Of a DNA stretch of 64,000 nt, positions 53,746 through 63,820 are shown one piece after another. The stretch covers positions 1-64,000 of the forward strand of contig NZ_RIBS01000006.1 of assembly GCF_003719825.1 (NCBI RefSeq), given 5' to 3'. How positions within the stretch are numbered: position 1 is the first letter of the stretch; the number at the start of each line of letters is the position of its first letter. The stretch comes from Montanilutibacter psychrotolerans (GTDB lineage: Bacteria > Pseudomonadota > Gammaproteobacteria > Xanthomonadales > Xanthomonadaceae). The position numbers and the translations under genes are program-made. The notes under the pieces are model-generated. The model had not been told where the DNA came from. It saw nothing but the letters and a program-made list of their open reading frames with translations, and searched no databases.

Positions 53746-54893
53746 GCGCCCGGCTGTCCGTCGGCGACGCCGTCAAGCGCGACATCGCGCCCGGCAATCG
53801 CCTGCGACAGCTGGTACACGGCCATCGCGTAGTGCTTGGAGATGTTGTAGCGGGTGATCGCGTAGAAATTGCGGAAACCCAGCCAGTACTCCCTGCCCGC
53901 GGCGCCATCGAGATTGAGCGGTACCGCGGTCTCGTCGCCGGGCACCGGCGTGGCCGGTCGGTAGCCGCGTGCGGCAAGGTCCGGCAACGAGTACACCGGG
54001 TCCAGCGCTTCAGGCTCGAAGTCGCTGCTGCCGGCGGCGCGCAGCGCGCGCACGGTGACCGGACCGCCCCGCACCCAGCCGCCCTTCTTGACGAAGTAGT
54101 TGGCAATCGAGGCGAAGACGTCGTCGGTGCTGTTGAACAGGTCGCGGCGGCCGTCGCCGTTGCCGTCCACGGCGAATTCGCGGTAGCTCGATGGCATGAA
54201 CTGGCCCCAGCCCATCGCACCGGCGTAACTGCCGGTGAGGGTGGTGATGTCCATGCCGGTTTCCTTGCCCAGCGCGAACAGCTGCGCGAGCTCGCCCCGG
54301 AAGAAGGCCTCGCGGCGGTTCTCGCGATCGGCCTTGGCCGGATCGCCGCTGCGCGGATAGGCGAACGCCAGCGTGTACAGCGCATCGATCACCGGATAGC
54401 TGCCGGTGTTGCGGCCGTAGCTGGTTTCCACCCCGATGATCGCCACGATGATCTCGGCGGGCACGCCGGTCTGGGCCTCCACGCGCGACAGCGCGGCGCG
54501 GTGCTGGGCCAGGAAGGCGCGGCCGCCGTCGATGCGAGGCTGGGCGATGAAAATTGGCCGGTAGTCGCGCCACGGCTTGGCCTCGGCCGGCCGCGACATC
54601 GCGGCGACGATGCTGTCGCGAATCTCGGCACGGGCCAGCACCGACGCGATGTGGGCTGGATCGATGCCGTAACGGGCGGCGGTGTCGCGGATGAAGATCG
54701 GGCGCGCCTGCTCGATCGGCATCGGGACGTGCGGCTCGGGCAATGCCGGCGTACCCGGTGCCGGAGTGACCGGCACCGCGGCGGCGGGCGCCTGCACGGA
54801 AGGAAGCGGCGTAGGAGCCTGCGTGGCGCAGGCCGCCAACGCCAGCGAGAGCGCGCAGATCGAGGCGCGACGGGCAAGGTGGCTTCGGCTCAT
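53742..54893 (-). CDS. mltB: Membrane-bound lytic murein transglycosylase B
   Basis: The 383-residue lipoprotein (lipobox LALAAC near residue 21) has a Pro/Ala-rich linker and an SLT_2/MltB catalytic domain. The domain contains the catalytic Glu in AIIGVETSYGRNTG and the conserved YAGAMGWGQFMPSSYREFAV and DGNGDGRRDLFNSTDDVFAS. It cleaves MurNAc-GlcNAc bonds with 1,6-anhydro formation. The start at 54893 is set by the lipoprotein signal; longer frames are rejected. It is coupled to rlpA by ATGA. Confidence 0.95.
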   Translation of the reverse strand: MSRSHLARRASICALSLALAACATQAPTPLPSVQAPAAAVPVTPAPGTPALPEPHVPMPIEQARPIFIRDTAARYGIDPAHIASVLARAEIRDSIVAAMSRPAEAKPWRDYRPIFIAQPRIDGGRAFLAQHRAALSRVEAQTGVPAEIIVAIIGVETSYGRNTGSYPVIDALYTLAFAYPRSGDPAKADRENRREAFFRGELAQLFALGKETGMDITTLTGSYAGAMGWGQFMPSSYREFAVDGNGDGRRDLFNSTDDVFASIANYFVKKGGWVRGGPVTVRALRAAGSSDFEPEALDPVYSLPDLAARGYRPATPVPGDETAVPLNLDGAAGREYWLGFRNFYAITRYNISKHYAMAVYQLSQAIAGRDVALDGVADGQPGA

Positions 54894-55080
54894 TGCGCCG
54901 AGGTTATCACGCACGCCAAAGCGTCCAAACCGCGGGCGCGGCCAGTGTGAATGTCCAGTCAGGTTGGTCATCGCGGACGGGCCACGTTGCCCGGCGCCGT
55001 AGCCGGGGCGATCAACAACCTCGGACGATGCCGGCGCGAGGTTGACCTGGCCGACGGGCGGCCGTCGCCCGCGCGCGCCC

Positions 55081-56193
55081 TTACCGCCCGTGCACCGGCC
55101 GGTGCGCGCGCACCGCCATCACCACGCCCAGGCCCGCCAGCAGCGACACTGCCGAGGTGCCGCCGTAGCTCAGCAACGGCATCGGCACGCCAACCACCGG
55201 CAACAGGCCGGCGATCATTCCGCCGTTGACGATCACGTACACGCAGAACGCCAACCCCAGCGAGCCGGCAATCAACCGCGAATAGCCGTCGCGGGCCTCC
55301 GCGGCGATCCACAGGCAACGTCCCACCACGAACAAATACAGCGACAGCACGGTGACCACGCCCACCCAGCCGAACTCCTCGCCGAGCACGGCGAAAATGA
55401 AATCGGTGGTGTGTTCGGGCAGGTAGTTCAGGTGCGACTGCGACCCCTCGCCCCAGCCCTTGCCGGTCATGCCGCCCGCGCCGATCGCGATTTTCGACTG
55501 GATGATGTTCCAGCCGGTCCCCAGCGGATCGGACTCGGGATCCAGGAAGGTCAGGACGCGGTGCTTCTGGTAGGGGCGCAGCAGCCAGAACCAGGCCACC
55601 GGCGCGATCGCCGCGACCGCGCTGAACGCCGCGCCGAACCACCACCACGGCAGGCCCGACAGGTACAGCGCGAACGCGCCGCTGATGCCGACCAGCATCG
55701 CCGTGCCGAAATCGGGCTGCAGCAGGATCAGCAGCGTCGGCACGCCGATCAGCACTGCCGCCACCATCACCGTGCGCCAGCGCGGCGGCAACGCCTGACC
55801 GTTGAGGTACCAGGCGACCATCATCGGCAGCGTCAGCTTGAGCAGCTCGGCGGGCTGGAAATAGAACACCTTCAGGTCGATCCAGTGCCGGCCGTGCTTG
55901 CCGGTACCGATCAGCAGCACCAGCAGCAGCGGCAGCAACGAGGCGGCGTAGACCAGCGGCGTCCAGTTGCGCAGCTGGGTCGGCGGCAACCGCGACAACG
56001 CCCACATCGCCGCCAGTCCGACAGCGAAGCGCGCGCCCTGCGCCATCACCAGCCGCGGCGAGTGGTCGGCGGCGCTGTACAGCACTGCCAGGCCGATCGC
56101 CATCAAAGCCAGCAAGGCACCCAGCAGCGGCAGGTCCAGGGTGCGGACGAAGCGCAGGAACAGATCGAACAGCCAGCGCAGGATGATCTTCAT
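55081..56193 (-). CDS. rodA: Rod-shape peptidoglycan glycosyltransferase RodA
   Basis: The 370-residue SEDS protein (same length as E. coli RodA) has about ten membrane helices. Conserved blocks are ILLQPDFGTAMLVGISGAFA, WNIIQSKIAIGAGGMTGKGW, EHTTDFIFAVLGEEFGWVGV and GLLPVVGVPMPLLSYGGTSA. It polymerises lipid II in the elongasome with PBP2. Its start overlaps the mrdA stop (ATGA). Confidence 0.97.
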   Translation of the reverse strand: MKIILRWLFDLFLRFVRTLDLPLLGALLALMAIGLAVLYSAADHSPRLVMAQGARFAVGLAAMWALSRLPPTQLRNWTPLVYAASLLPLLLVLLIGTGKHGRHWIDLKVFYFQPAELLKLTLPMMVAWYLNGQALPPRWRTVMVAAVLIGVPTLLILLQPDFGTAMLVGISGAFALYLSGLPWWWFGAAFSAVAAIAPVAWFWLLRPYQKHRVLTFLDPESDPLGTGWNIIQSKIAIGAGGMTGKGWGEGSQSHLNYLPEHTTDFIFAVLGEEFGWVGVVTVLSLYLFVVGRCLWIAAEARDGYSRLIAGSLGLAFCVYVIVNGGMIAGLLPVVGVPMPLLSYGGTSAVSLLAGLGVVMAVRAHRPVHGR

Positions 56194-58241
56194 CGCGCGG
56201 GCTCGGCGTCCGTGGCGGCAGAGCGAGCGCGCGGCGGGGTGGTGGTCGCGCCGGGTGCCGGAGGCTGCGACGCGGATGTGCCGGTGCCGGTGCCGGTGCC
56301 GCTGGCGGTGGCCGCGGTCGCTTCCGCGCCGGCGGCCGGCGGTGCCGCAGTGGGCCGGATCGCCCCCGGCACCGGCTCGGGCATCTTGCCCAGCAGCCAG
56401 GCGTCGAACACCTTGCGCGCGATCGGCGCGGCGGTGCTGGCGCCGTAGCCGCCGCCTTCGACGACCACCGCCAGCGCGATGGTCGGGGCCTCGGCCGGGG
56501 CAAAGCCGACGAACAGCGCGCGATGGCGCTGATGCAACGGCAGCTGGCGCGGGTTGAGGCTGACGTTGCCGCGCCGGCTGACCACCTGCGCGGTGCCGGT
56601 CTTGCCGGCGATGTGGTACGGGATACCCATGCCGATCTGGCGCGCGGTGCCGCCGGGACCGTGCACCGTCATCACCATGCCCTCGCGGACCACCGTCAGG
56701 TTGCCCGGGCTGTCGCTGATGTGACGTGGCGCCGGCTGCACCGTCGGCACCCAGGGCGTGCCAAATCCCTCGCGACGCTCGCGCACCAGGTGCGGGCGGC
56801 GCAACAGCCCGCCGTCGGCGATCGCCGCGGTGCCCTGCGCCAGCTGCAGCGGGGTGACGCGCCAGAATCCCTGGCCGATGCTGGTGATCACCGTGTCGCC
56901 CGGATACCACGGCCCCTGGGTGCGTGCGTTGGCTGCCTTCCACGCCGGTGACGGCAGGATGCCGCCGATCTCGCCCATCAGGTCGATGCCGGTCGGCTTG
57001 CCGAAGCCGTACGTGGCCAGGTAGCGATCGAGCAGGTCGATGCCCATGTCCAGCGACAGCTTGTAGTAATAGGTGTTGACCGAGTCGGCGATGGACTTGC
57101 GCGCGTCGGTCCAGCCGTGGCCGCCGCCGTGGGAGTCCCGGTAGCCGCGCCGGTGCCCGGGCAGGCGGAATTCACCGGTCGACAGCACACGGTCTTCGGG
57201 CCGGCGCTTGCCGCTGTCCATGCCGGCCAGCGCGAGCAACGGCTTGAGCGTCGAACCGGGCGCCACGCCGCCAAGCACCACGCGGTTGAACTGCGGCCGT
57301 GAGGGATTCTCGTTGAGCGCGCGGTAGTCGGCGCTGGAGATGCCGTTGACGAACAGGTTGCCGTCGTACGACGGCAGGCTGACCATCGCCAGCACCTCGC
57401 CGGTGCGCGGGTCCAGCGCAACCGCCGAACCCTCCAGCTCGCCAAACGCGGTCACCATGGCCTGCTGCAGGTCGGCGTCGAGACTGAGGCGCAAGTCCGC
57501 GCCCGGCGCGGCCGGCACGCGCCCCACCTGTCCCATCGAGCGGCCCTCGACGTTGGTTTCGATCTTCTCGTAGCCGATGCGCCCGCGCAGCGCCTGCTCG
57601 TAGTAGCGCTCCAGTCCCGTCTTGCCGACGTGGGTCAGCGCGGAATTGCCTTCACCCAGCGTCACCAGGTCCTTGGTGTCGACACGCCCGACGTAACCGA
57701 CCACGTGAGTGAACAGGTCACCGTACGGGTAGCGGCGGTTGAGGTAGGACACCAGCTCGACGCCGGGGTAGCGCCAGCGATCGACCGCAAACCGCGCGGC
57801 TTCTTCTTCGGTGACGCGCAGCTTCAGGGTGATCGGCTTGAACGCACGCGAGGCCCGGCGCGTCTCCTGGAAACGCGCGATGTCCTCCGGCGACAGCGCC
57901 ACCAGGCCCGCCAGCTGCGGCAGCCACTTGGCCGGGTCGCCGGCTTCCTGCGGGGTCACGTCGAGCCGGTAGGCCGGCACGTTGTCGGCCAGGATCCGGC
58001 CTTTGCGGTCGTAGATCAGGCCGCGCCCGGGCACGACCGGCAGCAGCTTGATGCGGTTGGCCTCCGAGCGTGTCGCATAGTCCTCGTGCTGCAGCACCTG
58101 CAGCCCGAAGTACCACAGCGACAGACCGACCAGCGCCAGCACCACGCCGGCGAAGGCGATCGCCGAGCGCCAGCGGAACTGCTCGGCTTCGGCGCCCGCG
58201 TTCTTGAGCACGCGCGGGCTGCGCCCGGACCACGAGCGCAT
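56190..58241 (-). CDS. mrdA: Penicillin-binding protein 2 (elongasome transpeptidase)
   Basis: The 683-residue protein has a TM helix at about 27-46 (AIAFAGVVLALVGLSLWYFG) and a pedestal domain (YDRKGRILADNVPAYRLDV). The transpeptidase nucleophile is Ser330 in APGSTLKPLL, the second motif is SVN (SIADSVNTYYYKL) and the third is AGKTGTAQVV. The C-terminal ~65 residues form an Ala/Thr/Pro/Gly low-complexity tail with a Gly-Thr repeat encoded by a CCGGTG hexamer tract (56279-56305). It partners RodA. The mreD stop lies one base before its ATG. Confidence 0.97.
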   Translation of the reverse strand: MRSWSGRSPRVLKNAGAEAEQFRWRSAIAFAGVVLALVGLSLWYFGLQVLQHEDYATRSEANRIKLLPVVPGRGLIYDRKGRILADNVPAYRLDVTPQEAGDPAKWLPQLAGLVALSPEDIARFQETRRASRAFKPITLKLRVTEEEAARFAVDRWRYPGVELVSYLNRRYPYGDLFTHVVGYVGRVDTKDLVTLGEGNSALTHVGKTGLERYYEQALRGRIGYEKIETNVEGRSMGQVGRVPAAPGADLRLSLDADLQQAMVTAFGELEGSAVALDPRTGEVLAMVSLPSYDGNLFVNGISSADYRALNENPSRPQFNRVVLGGVAPGSTLKPLLALAGMDSGKRRPEDRVLSTGEFRLPGHRRGYRDSHGGGHGWTDARKSIADSVNTYYYKLSLDMGIDLLDRYLATYGFGKPTGIDLMGEIGGILPSPAWKAANARTQGPWYPGDTVITSIGQGFWRVTPLQLAQGTAAIADGGLLRRPHLVRERREGFGTPWVPTVQPAPRHISDSPGNLTVVREGMVMTVHGPGGTARQIGMGIPYHIAGKTGTAQVVSRRGNVSLNPRQLPLHQRHRALFVGFAPAEAPTIALAVVVEGGGYGASTAAPIARKVFDAWLLGKMPEPVPGAIRPTAAPPAAGAEATAATASGTGTGTGTSASQPPAPGATTTPPRARSAATDAEPAR

Positions 58242-58242
58242 G

Positions 58243-58728
58243 TCAGCGCCTCCGCCAGTTGCCCAGACGCAACGCGTCCAGCAACAGGAACACCAGTGGC
58301 CACAGCAGCATGCCGATCACCGGCGCCAGCCAGGCGGCGGCGGCGAGTTGCGGAACGCCGATCGCGACATGGATCGCCGCGGTCACGATGCGGTCGTTGA
58401 GCAGCAGGCCACCGATCGCCAGCGCTTGCTGCGACAGCGGGAAGAAGCGCAGGCGCGCCCGGAAGCGCTGCAGGATGAAGGCCATCACCACCAGCCGCAG
58501 GGCCTGTTCGCCGAACACGCCGGCAAACGTGATGTCGGCCAGCAGCCCGATGCAGAAGGCAAATCCGAGTCCGGCGCGTTCGGGCGCCTCGATGACCCAG
58601 TACGCCACCACCAGCGCCAGCCAGTACGGGCGCAGCGCCTGCAGGGTCGGCGGCAATGGCACCAGGCCCAGCAGCAATGCCATCAGGAGGCTGGCTGGCA
58701 GCACCCAGCTCGCGCGTTGGCGGCTCAT
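58243..58728 (-). CDS. mreD: Rod shape-determining protein MreD
   Basis: The 161-residue protein is almost entirely membrane helices (VLPASLLMALLLGLVPLPPT; LALVVAYWVIEAPERAGLGF; LLADITFAGVFGEQALRLVV), ending in a basic tail (LGNWRRR). The pattern LPLPP near the N-terminus and GLLADITFAGVFGEQALR matches MreD. It joins MreC to the RodA/PBP2 pair. Its ATG overlaps the mreC TGA (ATGA). Confidence 0.95.
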   Translation of the reverse strand: MSRQRASWVLPASLLMALLLGLVPLPPTLQALRPYWLALVVAYWVIEAPERAGLGFAFCIGLLADITFAGVFGEQALRLVVMAFILQRFRARLRFFPLSQQALAIGGLLLNDRIVTAAIHVAIGVPQLAAAAWLAPVIGMLLWPLVFLLLDALRLGNWRRR

Positions 58729-59783
58729 CGGCTTGGCTCCGCCGCGGGGGGCGTGGTCGGTGGCGTGGTGCGTGGTTCGGACGAATTCGTGGCCGGAGGC
58801 GGCGCTTCGTCGGCACGCGAGCGCCGGGCCGCCGCGGGCCGCCGCGTCGACGCGGCAGTGCCGGTTGTGTTCGATGCGGTCTTGCCGGTCGCGGGCGAAG
58901 TCGCCGCCTGCCCGGAGGCTGGCGCGGCGTGCGTCGCCGGCACGGGAACCGCCACCGGGGGAGTCTGTGGCGCGCTGCGCAGCAACAGCACGTCACGGCC
59001 GCGATCGAACTGCGCGGCCGGGCGCACGTCACCGACCAGGAAGGCGCGGCTCTCGTCGGGCCGCAGCGCGGTCACCGTTCCGACCGGAAAGCCCGGCGGG
59101 AAGCGGCCGCCCAGGCCCGAGGTCACCAGCACGTCGCCGACCTTGACGTCGCTGGACAGCGGCACGCTTTCCAGTGCCAGGCTGTCGCTGCGACCGCGTC
59201 CGTACGCGACCAGGCGCACGCCGTTGCGCACCACCGCCACTGGCACGGCGTGCGCGGGGTCGGTCAGCAGCAGCACGGTGGCATGGGTGGGCTGCACCTG
59301 GATGACCTGGCCGACCAGGCCACCGGCGTCGATCACGCTCTGCCCGGCCAGCACGCCATTGCGCCGGCCGGCGTCGAGCACCAGGCGCTGGCTGGTCGGG
59401 TCCAGATCGATGTCCAGGATCGGGGCGAGTTGCGCGTCCAGGCGACCGCGCTGGGCCGCGTCCAGCAGGCCGCGCAGACGGGCGTTGTCGGACGCGACGG
59501 TCTGCAGCCGCGCCATGCGGGCCTGGTTGACCAGCGCCTCGGTGCGCAGCCGTCGGTTTTCCTCGGTGAGTTGCGCCATCGTGCCGGCGTCTTCGTAGAG
59601 CTTGCCCGCCACGCGCCCCGGCCAGCCGGCCACGGTCCACAGCGGCTGCACCAGCAGGCTGGCCTGCTGACGGGTCCGATTGACCCATCCCCCTCGATGG
59701 TCGAGCACGATCAGCACCACTGCGAACGCCAGGTACGCCATCAGCCGTAGCGTGTCGGCGACTTCACCGCTGCGGGCAGGCAT
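58725..59783 (-). CDS. mreC: Rod shape-determining protein MreC
   Basis: The protein has 352 residues from ATG 59783; GTG 59807 (reading VPSYAGPS) may be the true start because MreC proteins of the family often begin PxYAGP. One TM helix at about 15-35 (LMAYLAFAVVLIVLDHRGG), a coiled coil (LTEENRRLRTEALVNQARMA) and the beta domain (GGLVGQVIQVQPTHATVLLL; VLVTSGLGGRFPPGFPVGTV) are clear. The ~80-residue C-terminal tail is Ala/Pro/Thr-rich and longer than in E. coli. MreC activates PBP2 in the periplasm. Confidence 0.94.
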   Translation of the reverse strand: MPARSGEVADTLRLMAYLAFAVVLIVLDHRGGWVNRTRQQASLLVQPLWTVAGWPGRVAGKLYEDAGTMAQLTEENRRLRTEALVNQARMARLQTVASDNARLRGLLDAAQRGRLDAQLAPILDIDLDPTSQRLVLDAGRRNGVLAGQSVIDAGGLVGQVIQVQPTHATVLLLTDPAHAVPVAVVRNGVRLVAYGRGRSDSLALESVPLSSDVKVGDVLVTSGLGGRFPPGFPVGTVTALRPDESRAFLVGDVRPAAQFDRGRDVLLLRSAPQTPPVAVPVPATHAAPASGQAATSPATGKTASNTTGTAASTRRPAAARRSRADEAPPPATNSSEPRTTPPTTPPAAEPSR

Positions 59784-60042
59784 GGAGGGACCGGCGTAGG
59801 AAGGCACGGAGGTGGCAGGCTCGGGCTGGGACTTCGGGCGGAACACAGCGCAGCGGGTGGCGGCTAGGCCGCCCGTCAGCAGGCGAGTCGGTGGCCGGGC
59901 CACCTGCAAGCGGGGGGCAACAACCAACGGCCTCCGTGCCTGCCCTCGCATCCTGCGACGACCGCCCACATGCAGCCCGCGCTGCGGGCGACTTACAGGC
60001 CGCGAACGCGGCCCAATGACGGGCCACGACGTGGCCGATCAC
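59784..60042. other. Gap between mreB and mreC
   Basis: A 259-base interval in an otherwise tight operon. It could contain an internal promoter for mreC-mreD-mrdA. I see no palindrome or RNA gene in it. Confidence 0.5.
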
Positions 60043-61134
<1,092 letters not shown>

Positions 61135-61266
61135 CTAACAACGCCCCCCACCCCGGGCAAGGAATAATCCCGTGAAGACCGCGTCCCCGCTGGCCGCGGG
61201 CGTGTTCAGCCGCTACCCTACCCGCCGCGCGGCCGGTCGGCCGCCCAATTCACAGGGTGAAAGCTG

Positions 61267-62199
61267 ATGTCTGCGTTGATCTGCGGCTCGCTGGCCTACG
61301 ACACCATCATGGTGTTTCCGGACCAGTTCAAGAACCACATCCTCCCGGACAAGGTCCACATCCTGAATGTTTCCTTTCTGGTACCTCGGATGCGCCGCGA
61401 GTTTGGCGGCTGCGCCGGCAACATCGCCTACAACCTGAAGCTGCTGGGCGGCGAGCCGATCCCGATGGCGACGGTCGGCCAGGACTTCGGCCCGTACCGC
61501 GACTGGTTCGCCGAGCTGGGCATCCCGCTGGACCGCATCAAGGTGATCGACGAGCTGTTCACGCCGCAGGCGTTCATCACCACCGACCACGACAACAACC
61601 AGATCACCGCGTTCCATCCGGGCGCGATGATGCGTTCGTTCGAGAACCACGTGCGCGACGTTCCTGGCGTAACGTTCGGCATCGTCAGCCCCGATGGCCG
61701 CGAGGGCATGCTGCAGAACGCGGAAGAGTTCGCCGCGGCCGCCATCCCGTTCATCTTCGATCCCGGCCAGGCCATGCCGTTGTTCAACGGTGCCGAGCTG
61801 CGCGCCTTCATCGAGCAGGCCGACTACGTCACCGTCAACGACTACGAATCCAACCTGCTGCAGGAACGCACCGGCTGGAGCGAATCGGATATCGCCGGCA
61901 AGGTGAAGGCCTATATCGTCACGCGCGGCCCGCACGGCGCGATGATCCACGCCGACGGCAAGGTGCACGACATCCCGCCGGCGCACGAGCGCCGCGTGAC
62001 CGATCCGACCGGTTGCGGCGATGCGTTCCGCGCCGGACTCATCTTCGGCATCGAGAAGGGCTACGACTGGCTCACCATCGGCCGCATCGGCAACCTGATG
62101 GGCGCGCTCAAGGTCGAGCACCCGGGCACCCAGAACCAGCGCTTCGACTACGAAGAATTCGCGGAGCAGTTCCGCCAGCAGTTCGGCTACGCACTCTGA
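61267..62199 (+). CDS. PfkB-family kinase (adenosine kinase-like)
   Basis: The 310-residue protein has the PfkB N-terminal motif GGCAGNIAYNLKLLGGEPIP (about 39-58) and the C-terminal signature DPTGCGDAFRAGLIFG (about 246-261) with the catalytic Asp in GCGD. The SGSLAYDTIMxFPDxFK start (here CGSLAYDTIMVFPDQFK) is that of bacterial adenosine-kinase-like PfkB proteins. It uses ATP to phosphorylate a nucleoside or sugar; adenosine is the best guess. It is divergent from mreB and followed by a terminator at 62231. Confidence 0.88.
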   Translation: MSALICGSLAYDTIMVFPDQFKNHILPDKVHILNVSFLVPRMRREFGGCAGNIAYNLKLLGGEPIPMATVGQDFGPYRDWFAELGIPLDRIKVIDELFTPQAFITTDHDNNQITAFHPGAMMRSFENHVRDVPGVTFGIVSPDGREGMLQNAEEFAAAAIPFIFDPGQAMPLFNGAELRAFIEQADYVTVNDYESNLLQERTGWSESDIAGKVKAYIVTRGPHGAMIHADGKVHDIPPAHERRVTDPTGCGDAFRAGLIFGIEKGYDWLTIGRIGNLMGALKVEHPGTQNQRFDYEEFAEQFRQQFGYAL

Positions 62200-62230
62200 C
62201 CCAAGCGGTCGCGTGCACGCACCGACCCGA

Positions 62231-62255
62231 GACCCCGCCACTGGCGGGGTCTTTT
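62231..62255 (+). terminator. Rho-independent terminator
   Basis: GACCCCGCC-ACT-GGCGGGGTC followed by TTTT. The perfect 9-bp stem lies 31 bases after the PfkB stop; the minus-strand reading has no T-run. Confidence 0.92.
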
Positions 62256-62302
62256 CGTTTGCGGCGCGTCCGTCGCGGCAGGTGTGGCCCGCCGCGCCCG
62301 GC

Positions 62303-62770
62303 TCACATCACGTGCGCCAGCCACAGCAGCTCGGGCTCGGCGAGTTGCTCGAACTGGGCATACGGCATGCGCAGCGCATCGGTGTGCGAGCCGGCGTTGA
62401 AGGCGATCTCGTCCTGGTGCGCCAGGCGCGAGTCCACGTACACCGGCATGCCATAGAGGTGGCCGAACGGTGGCATCGCGCCGGGCTCGCAATCGGGGAA
62501 CGCGTCCTTGAACTCGGACTCGCCGGCGAGCTCCACCAGCGGGCCGCCCAGCGCACGCGACAGGCGGGTGAGGTCGACGCGATAGGTCGCCGGCATCACC
62601 ATCATCGCCAGGTTTCCGTCGACCTTGATCATCACGGTCTTGGCGAAATGTTCGCGCGCGACGTGCATCGCCGCGGCGGTCTGTTCGGCGGTGACGGTGC
62701 GGTCGTGCGACTGCGTGGCGTACGGCGCGTGGCGTTCGTCGAGAAAGTTGTGCAGGCGTGGAGAAAGCAT
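62303..62770 (-). CDS. YbaK/EbsC-type aminoacyl-tRNA deacylase-like protein
   Basis: The 155-residue protein has the YbaK fold: FLDERHAPYATQSHDRTVTA at the start, FAKTVMIKVDGNLAMMVMPA (with the key Lys) and CEPGAMPPFGHLYGMPVYVD. Family members hydrolyse mischarged tRNAs such as Cys- or Ala-tRNAPro, or act as orphan deacylases. Start 62770 has GGGAGG upstream; the 62839 ATG is rejected. It lies 170 bases downstream of the GH25 gene on the same strand. Confidence 0.85.
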   Translation of the reverse strand: MLSPRLHNFLDERHAPYATQSHDRTVTAEQTAAAMHVAREHFAKTVMIKVDGNLAMMVMPATYRVDLTRLSRALGGPLVELAGESEFKDAFPDCEPGAMPPFGHLYGMPVYVDSRLAHQDEIAFNAGSHTDALRMPYAQFEQLAEPELLWLAHVM

Positions 62771-62940
62771 GTTTCGCCTCCCGCGTGCGCGGGGCCTGCC
62801 TCCGTGCGGCACCGCCACAGGTGGATCGGACCGTGACACGACGCGTCCCGCATCGCGCCTGCGGGCCGGTGCGCATCGCCGCGCGGCCCTCGATGCGAAT
62901 CTACGCCCGATCCGCTATCGGCGTGTGATGCCGCCCCTGC

Positions 62941-63726
62941 TCAGCGCCGGCACGGCGCGCGCGACCAGTCCGCGCGGTCGCCTTCGAACACGTTGAGATC
63001 GACGGGGCCGTCGATGCCATCGACCCGACCGCGGTTGTGGAACTGCCACAGGCACCAGGGAGCCGATGCGTCGGGGCCCCGCAGTATCGCGCGTCGCCAC
63101 AGCGCGCGCGGCGGCAGCGCGCGCCCGTACCGCGCAAGGAACTCGGGCGTGACGTAGAGCAATGCCGGCCGGCCGTACACCGCTTCCACGGCGCGCAGGT
63201 AGGCGTCGAGCTCGCGCCGCATCGCGCGGTCATCCGGCACGCGCCCGCAGTTTCCGCCGAACTCCAGATCGACCGCCGGCGGCAACGCATCAGCCGCGCG
63301 CGGCACGACGGCAATGAAGTTGCGCGCCTGCTCGGCACCACTTCGGCAGAACGTGAAGAAGTGGTAGGCACCCACGCGCACGCCGGCCGCACGGGCCTGT
63401 CGCCAGTTGTCGATGAAGTGGCGATCGCGGTGGTCGCCGCCCTCGCTGGCCTTGAGGTAGGCGAAGGCGACATCGTCGGCGGCCACGCGCGCCCAGTCGA
63501 TGGCGCCCTGGTGGTGCGAGACGTCGATGCCGCGCACCGGATAACGCGCTCGATCGGGCTGCCAGTGACGGAACCACCACAGCGCCACACCGGCGACCAG
63601 CAGCGCGGTCGCGGCCAGCCACGCCGCGTACCGCAGCCAGGCGCGTGGTCGACTGCGTCGTATCGGGTTGCCGGGATTTGCCGAGCGCCGACTGGCCGTC
63701 GTCACGGGGCCGCGCACGCGACGCAC
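62941..63726 (-). CDS. Membrane-anchored GH25 lysozyme-family hydrolase
   Basis: The 261-residue protein has a basic N-terminus, a single TM helix at about 33-52 (YAAWLAATALLVAGVALWWF) and a GH25 barrel. Its motifs are RGIDVSHHQGAIDWARVAAD (Asp68), FAYLKASEGGDHRDRHF, GAYHFFTFCRSG, the catalytic pair in AVDLEFGGNC and the terminal WQFHNRGRVDGIDGPVDLNV. GH25 enzymes cleave the MurNAc-GlcNAc bond. A signal-anchor rather than cleaved peptide predicts a periplasmic, inner-membrane-tethered hydrolase. Confidence 0.88.
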   Translation of the reverse strand: MRRVRGPVTTASRRSANPGNPIRRSRPRAWLRYAAWLAATALLVAGVALWWFRHWQPDRARYPVRGIDVSHHQGAIDWARVAADDVAFAYLKASEGGDHRDRHFIDNWRQARAAGVRVGAYHFFTFCRSGAEQARNFIAVVPRAADALPPAVDLEFGGNCGRVPDDRAMRRELDAYLRAVEAVYGRPALLYVTPEFLARYGRALPPRALWRRAILRGPDASAPWCLWQFHNRGRVDGIDGPVDLNVFEGDRADWSRAPCRR

Positions 63727-63820
63727 GATGCGCGCGGTCGCGACGACGCGCGGATCCGCGTGGGCGAGTCGCCGCCCATCAGTACACCCATCCGTAACCC
63801 CGGCGGAATGCCAGCCGCGA

